Part shown: piece after piece, positions 60,732 to 64,000 of the stretch
Layout of the letters: each line of letters opens with the position of its first letter
Numbering within the stretch: the stretch's first letter is position 1
Origin: Porticoccaceae bacterium
GTDB taxonomy: Bacteria > Pseudomonadota > Gammaproteobacteria > Pseudomonadales > Porticoccaceae
Reading direction: 5' to 3'
Assembly: GCA_026005035.1 (NCBI GenBank)
Contig: BPKH01000002.1
Coordinates: 1 to 64,000 of the forward strand
DNA length: 64,000 bases
Notes under the pieces: model-generated
The model's input: only the letters and a program-made list of their open reading frames with translations
Database searches by the model: none
What the model was told of the DNA's origin: nothing
Program-made: the position numbers and the translations under genes

Positions 60732-61704
60732 GGGCCGACAGGCCGGCGATCAGCGGGCGCGGCGGGCGGCCGGCAAGGGCGATGCGCACTGGCACGCGCT
60801 GGGTCACCTTGACCCAGTTGGCGGAGGTGTTCTGGGGCGGCAGCAGCGAGAACTCGGCCCCGGTGCCGGCGCCGATGCTCGCCACCCGCCCTTTCAGTTC
60901 CAGGTCGGGGTAGGCGTCGATGCGGATGCGCGCCGGCTGGCCCGGCCGCATCCGGGTCAGCTCGGTTTCCTTGAAGTTGGCCTCCACCCACACCGGCCGG
61001 TCCTTGACCAGCGTCAGGGCCGCCAGGTTGGCCATCAGCAGCTGCCCCACTTGGAGGCGGTCCGCCTGGCTCACCACGCCGGCCGCCGGCGCCCGCACCG
61101 CGGTGCGGGCGAGATCGAGGCGGGCGCGCTCGAGGCGCACCTCGGCCAGGCGCACGGCGGGCAGGGCGCCCGCCCCCTCTTCGCCGGTGGCCAGGGCCGC
61201 CCGCGCCTCGGCCTCTTCGGCCAGCGCCTCGGCGAGGCGGGCGCGGGCCTGGCTCAGCTCGTGCTCCGCGGCGCGCACGGTCACCTCACTGGTGGCCCGG
61301 GTGCGGGCCAATTCCCGCTGCCGGCGGTATTCCCGCTCGAAGTGTTCGACGTCGGTGCGGGCGCTCTGCACCTTGACCTGGGCCGTCGCCAGGGCCGCCT
61401 GCAGAGCCTCCACCTGGGCGCGGGCCGCCGCCAGGGCCGCCTCCGCTTCGGCGACCGCCAGCCGGTAGGGTTCGGGGTCGATGCGAAAGAGCAGTTGGCC
61501 CGCCGCCACGTGCTGGTTCTCTTCCACCGCCACCTCGACGATCCGCCCGCTCACTTCGGGCGCGATGGCCACCTTGTCCCGTTTCACGTAGGCGTTTTCG
61601 GTGGCGACGAAGCGGGCGGTGGCGAAGTGCCAGAGGAGGAGCAGTGCCACCCCCAGGGCGGGAACGCCGAACATCAGGGCGAGATTGCGCTGGCGGCGGG
61701 TCAC
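60706..61704 (-). CDS. emrA: HlyD/EmrA-family membrane-fusion protein
   Basis: 332 residues: one N-terminal transmembrane helix (LALMFGVPALGVALLLLWHF), a biotinyl-lipoyl-like hairpin (VAIAPEVSGRIVEVAVEENQHVAAGQLLFRIDP), a long coiled-coil (EAALAAARAQVEALQAALATAQ), and a C-terminal beta-barrel (VWVEANFKETELTRMRPGQPARIRID). GTG start overlapping the stop of the MarR gene (GTGA). Bridges EmrB to an outer-membrane channel. Confidence 0.94.
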   Translation of the reverse strand: MTRRQRNLALMFGVPALGVALLLLWHFATARFVATENAYVKRDKVAIAPEVSGRIVEVAVEENQHVAAGQLLFRIDPEPYRLAVAEAEAALAAARAQVEALQAALATAQVKVQSARTDVEHFEREYRRQRELARTRATSEVTVRAAEHELSQARARLAEALAEEAEARAALATGEEGAGALPAVRLAEVRLERARLDLARTAVRAPAAGVVSQADRLQVGQLLMANLAALTLVKDRPVWVEANFKETELTRMRPGQPARIRIDAYPDLELKGRVASIGAGTGAEFSLLPPQNTSANWVKVTQRVPVRIALAGRPPRPLIAGLSAHVRVDTRD

Positions 61705-62180
61705 TGGGGCGCTTCCTGGCGGTCGGTCGGGTCGCGGGCGAGGGCGTCTTCCTGGGGATCCGCCAGGTTGTCGCGCAGGCGCCCCAGCAGGCGGCGGAGC
61801 AGGCGCTCCTCCTCCGGTTCGATCCCGCTGAGCAAGGCGGCAGCGAGCTCCCGGGCGAGAGGTGTGAGTTGGTCCAGAAGGCGGTTGGCGGCCGGCGTGA
61901 GGAAGAGGCGCCAGGCGCGCCGGTCGGCGGGATCGCGGCGCCGCTCCACCAGCCCCGCCTGTTCCAGCCGGTCCACCATCCGGCACAGGCTGATGGGCTC
62001 CACCACCAACAGTTCGGCGAGCCGCGCCTGGTGAATCCCCTCGTGGCGGGAGAGCAGGCTCAGCACCAGCCACTGGGAGCGGGTGACGCCGATGGCCCGG
62101 GCGCGCTCGTCGAAGCGCCGCCGCAGCAGGCGGGCCAGATCGCCGATCAGGCTGGCAATGGTCTCGTCGCGGAAGGCCAT
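61701..62180 (-). CDS. MarR-family repressor of the emrAB operon
   Basis: 159 residues. GVTRSQWLVLSLLSRHEGIHQARLAELLVVEPISLCRMVDRLEQAGLVERRRDPADRRAWRLFLT is a classic MarR winged helix, with the DRR wing tip. Expected to repress emrAB and itself and to release DNA when a lipophilic phenolic or drug-like ligand binds. A dyad lies immediately upstream. There is no good Shine-Dalgarno before the ATG. Confidence 0.94.
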   Translation of the reverse strand: MAFRDETIASLIGDLARLLRRRFDERARAIGVTRSQWLVLSLLSRHEGIHQARLAELLVVEPISLCRMVDRLEQAGLVERRRDPADRRAWRLFLTPAANRLLDQLTPLARELAAALLSGIEPEEERLLRRLLGRLRDNLADPQEDALARDPTDRQEAPQ

Positions 62181-62186
62181 TCGATA

Positions 62187-62210
62187 AGCTTTCTTACAAT
62201 AGGGAAAGCT
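62187..62210. promoter_or_regulatory. Candidate MarR operator dyad
   Basis: AGCTTTC (62187-62193) and GAAAGCT (62204-62210), a perfect 7 bp inverted repeat with a 10-base spacer, 7 bases upstream of the repressor start; TATTGT (possible -10) lies between the arms. Confidence 0.5.
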
Positions 62211-62269
62211 ATTTTAAGGAACCTGAATGACAAGGGGTAGGGGCTCGGCGGGGCAGTCTGCTTCGAGCC

Positions 62270-62294
62270 AAAAAAAGGCCGCCCGAAGGCGGCC
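62270..62294 (-). terminator. Intrinsic terminator of the ferredoxin-P450 operon
   Basis: Minus strand GGCCGCC/GGCGGCC 7 bp stem with loop TTCG, followed by seven T. Confidence 0.92.
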
Positions 62295-62313
62295 CTGAAA
62301 TCTGGGCGGCCCT

Positions 62314-63601
62314 TCAGGCCGCCTCGAGGGTGACGTGGAGCTCTTTGAGGCCGCGGATGATGAAGCTCGGCTCGAACTCGAAGCGCCGCTCGCCGGGCGG
62401 TCCGTGGTGCTGGGCGTCCAGGTCGATGTGCCGGGTGCGGGCCAAAAACTCCTCGAGGATGACTCGCACCTCGGCCCGCGCCAGGGGAGCGCCGGCGCAG
62501 GTGTGCACGCCGCGGCCGAAGGCCAGGTGCTCGAGGATGCGCGGCCGCTCGAGGCGGAACTCGTCCGGGTTCTCCCAGCGGCGCGGATCCCGGTTGGCGG
62601 CCGCCAGGGCCACCAGGACGCGGGTGCCGGCCTTGACCGGCGTGCCGCCGATGGTGGTGTCGCGCCGCGCCAGGCGGAAGGTGGCCTTGGTGGAGCCCTC
62701 GAGGCGCAACACCTCTTCGAGGAGGGCGGGGATCCGCTTGGGCTCGGCGCGCAGGGTCTCCTGGAGGCCCGGCACGTCGACGATGTAGCGGGTGGCGTTG
62801 GAGAGCAGTTTGGCGCTGGTGTCCTGGCCCGCGCCAAACATGAAGGTGGCCATCTTCACCAGGTCTTCGATCTCCGGCAGGGTGCCGTCGGGGTAGGTGG
62901 CGGTGGCGAGCTCCGAGAGGATGTCCTGGCGCGGCGCGGCGCGCCGCTCCGCCAGGTAGCGGGCGAAGTAGCCGGCCATGAACTCCAAGGGGCTGAACTG
63001 GGTGGGCGCCTCTTCGGCCTGCATGTTGCCGGGCGGAGGGGCGGCGTCGATCACCTCGCGGAAGGTTTCGCGGTCTTCCGGGGGCACGCCGAGGAGGTCG
63101 GCGATGACCATGGTGACGAAGGGGGTGGCGATGCCGTTGACCATTTCGCAGCGGCCGCTGGGCGACGGCCTCATCCACCATTTGGCGGGCGAGGGTGCGC
63201 ATGTAGTCCTCGTTGGCCTTGAGGCGGGTGGGGGTGAAGAGGCGGTTGACGAGGGCGCGCATGTGGGCGTGGCGGGTGTCGTCGAAGCTCACCAGGAGGT
63301 CGTGGCCGGGGAACTGGTGGCGGTGGGCTTCGATCTGGTCGCTGATGTCGGGGCCTTCGGGGGTGAAGGGGAGGGGGTAGGCGGCGCCCACCACGCAGTT
63401 GACGGAGGAGAAGTCGCGGTGGTTGCGCAGGACTTCGACGCACTCGTCGAAGCCGGTGACCACCAGGATGCCGCCGTGGTGGTCCAGCCAGGTGAGGGGT
63501 CCCTGGGCGGCGAGGGCGCGGAAGTAGGCGTAGGGGTCGAGGAGGACCGACAGGTCGGTGAAGTAGTCGCGCTGGGCGAGGGATTGGGCCGCGGTTTCCA
63601 T
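62314..63601 (-). CDS. Cytochrome P450 (one frameshift)
   Basis: About 428 residues. Upstream frame: MDETAAQ-type start, SVLLDPYAYFRALAAQGP, DDTRHAHMRALVNRLFTP. Downstream frame: GRCEMVNGIATPFVTMVIADLLGVP, I-helix FGAGQDTSAKLL, EEVLR (ExxR), and heme loop FGRGVHTCAGAPLA with Cys. The switch falls at about 63151-63163: adding one base joins MVDEAVAQ to GRCEMVNG, a normal continuation, so this is probably a sequencing slip. Operon order ferredoxin then P450, 25 bases apart, strongly suggests the 2Fe-2S protein is its electron donor. Substrate unknown. Confidence 0.87.
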
Positions 63602-63626
63602 GGTGGCGTCCTCGTGTGGTTGCGGT

Positions 63627-63944
63627 TTACAGGTCTCCGGGGGCGACGGTGAGGCGAAGCCCGTCCATTTCCGGGGAGAGGCGGATCTGGCAGGCGAGGC
63701 GGGAGCGGTCGGTGCGGTGGCTGGAACCCTCGAGCACCACGTCTTCGTCGGCGCCCACGGGGGGCAGTTCCACGGGGCTTTGGTCGATGTAGACGTGGCA
63801 GGTGCCGCAGGAGCACACGCCGCCGCACAGCGCCAGGATCTCGTCGATGCCCCCCTCGCAGAGGGTCTGCATCAGGCTCGCGCCGGGGGTGAAGGGCACG
63901 TCCACCGTCTCGCCATCGCGCCGGGTGACGATGACCGAGGGCAT
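63627..63944 (-). CDS. 2Fe-2S ferredoxin (putidaredoxin/adrenodoxin type)
   Basis: 105 residues. Cluster ligands C40, C46, C49 (CGGVCSCGTCH) and C85 (RLACQI), the CX5CX2C...C pattern of vertebrate/putidaredoxin-type ferredoxins that donate to P450s. Start ATG 63944 is preferred to GTG 63974 because a near-perfect ribosome site (GGAAGGAGGTGATC) lies just in front. A ferredoxin reductase is not in the window. The last bases before the window end (63986-64000) form a GC palindrome of unknown meaning. Confidence 0.95.
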   Translation of the reverse strand: MPSVIVTRRDGETVDVPFTPGASLMQTLCEGGIDEILALCGGVCSCGTCHVYIDQSPVELPPVGADEDVVLEGSSHRTDRSRLACQIRLSPEMDGLRLTVAPGDL

Positions 63945-64000
63945 GGGATCACCTCCTTCCACTATCTGATACACAGCGTAACATATACCCCGGGCCCGGG

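Noticed and set aside
63986-64000. CCCCGGGCCCGGG palindrome at the window end
   Set aside because: Too short and cut by the window boundary to interpret; could be chance in high-GC DNA.

Overview
GC-rich proteobacterial DNA, most like an environmental gammaproteobacterium (two TonB receptors, P450s with their own ferredoxins, many short-chain dehydrogenases, MarR/TetR/AraC regulators, an mGDH-type quinoprotein). The gene content resembles lipid-, terpenoid- or steroid-degrading lineages such as Immundisolibacter/Nevskiales; this placement is inference from gene content only. No phage, integrase, transposase or CRISPR was seen.

Layout. (1) 0.1-13.1 kb: catabolic genes (P450, metal-dependent amidohydrolase, phytanoyl-CoA dioxygenase-like, VOC protein, epoxide hydrolase, membrane quinoprotein dehydrogenase, SnoaL-like protein, SDR, acyl-CoA ligase, DUF7065-like protein, enoyl-CoA hydratase). 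Almost every one is broken by small indels, often at homopolymers and sometimes in compensating pairs. They keep their catalytic residues, so sequence error explains most breaks better than decay. The epoxide hydrolase/quinoprotein part (4.3-7.9 kb) is visibly less GC-rich and the most damaged. (2) 13.2-24.6 kb: intact P450, AraC regulator, TonB receptor, TerC, SDRs, D-2-hydroxyacid dehydrogenase, phosphotransferase and enoyl-CoA hydratase. (3) 24.6-29.8 kb: a sensor kinase overlapping a REC-PAS-PAS-GGDEF-EAL regulator (c-di-GMP signalling). (4) 30.5-36.1 kb: copper-resistance locus copS-copR / copA-copB plus a Met/His-rich exported protein, with a perfect CopR-type palindrome. (5) 35.4-37.0 kb: a cluster of palindromic REP-like repeats, including two inverted copies of a ~122 bp composite element. 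(6) 37.0-41.8 kb: a LuxE-LuxC acyl-reductase pair without luciferase, divergent from a TetR gene and an aldo/keto reductase. (7) 42.5 kb: tRNA-Ala(CGC) with a strong terminator. (8) 43.8-57.1 kb: TonB receptor, two KstD-like flavoproteins, aldehyde dehydrogenase, SDRs, 3Fe-4S ferredoxin, then a DUF35 / lipid-transfer-thiolase / DUF2889 / amidohydrolase run, looking like an uptake-and-degradation cluster for a polycyclic or side-chain-bearing substrate. (9) 57.1-64 kb: soluble PQQ dehydrogenase, MarR-EmrA-EmrB efflux operon, and a 2Fe-2S ferredoxin-P450 operon (P450 with one frameshift).

Working model (inference): TonB receptors import a hydrophobic substrate; P450/ferredoxin pairs and dehydrogenases oxidise it; KstD-like enzymes desaturate a ring ketone; ligase, hydratases, SDRs and the Ltp/DUF35 retro-aldolase shorten side chains as CoA esters; LuxC/LuxE and AKR/ALDH interconvert acyl groups, aldehydes and alcohols; EmrAB exports toxic intermediates.
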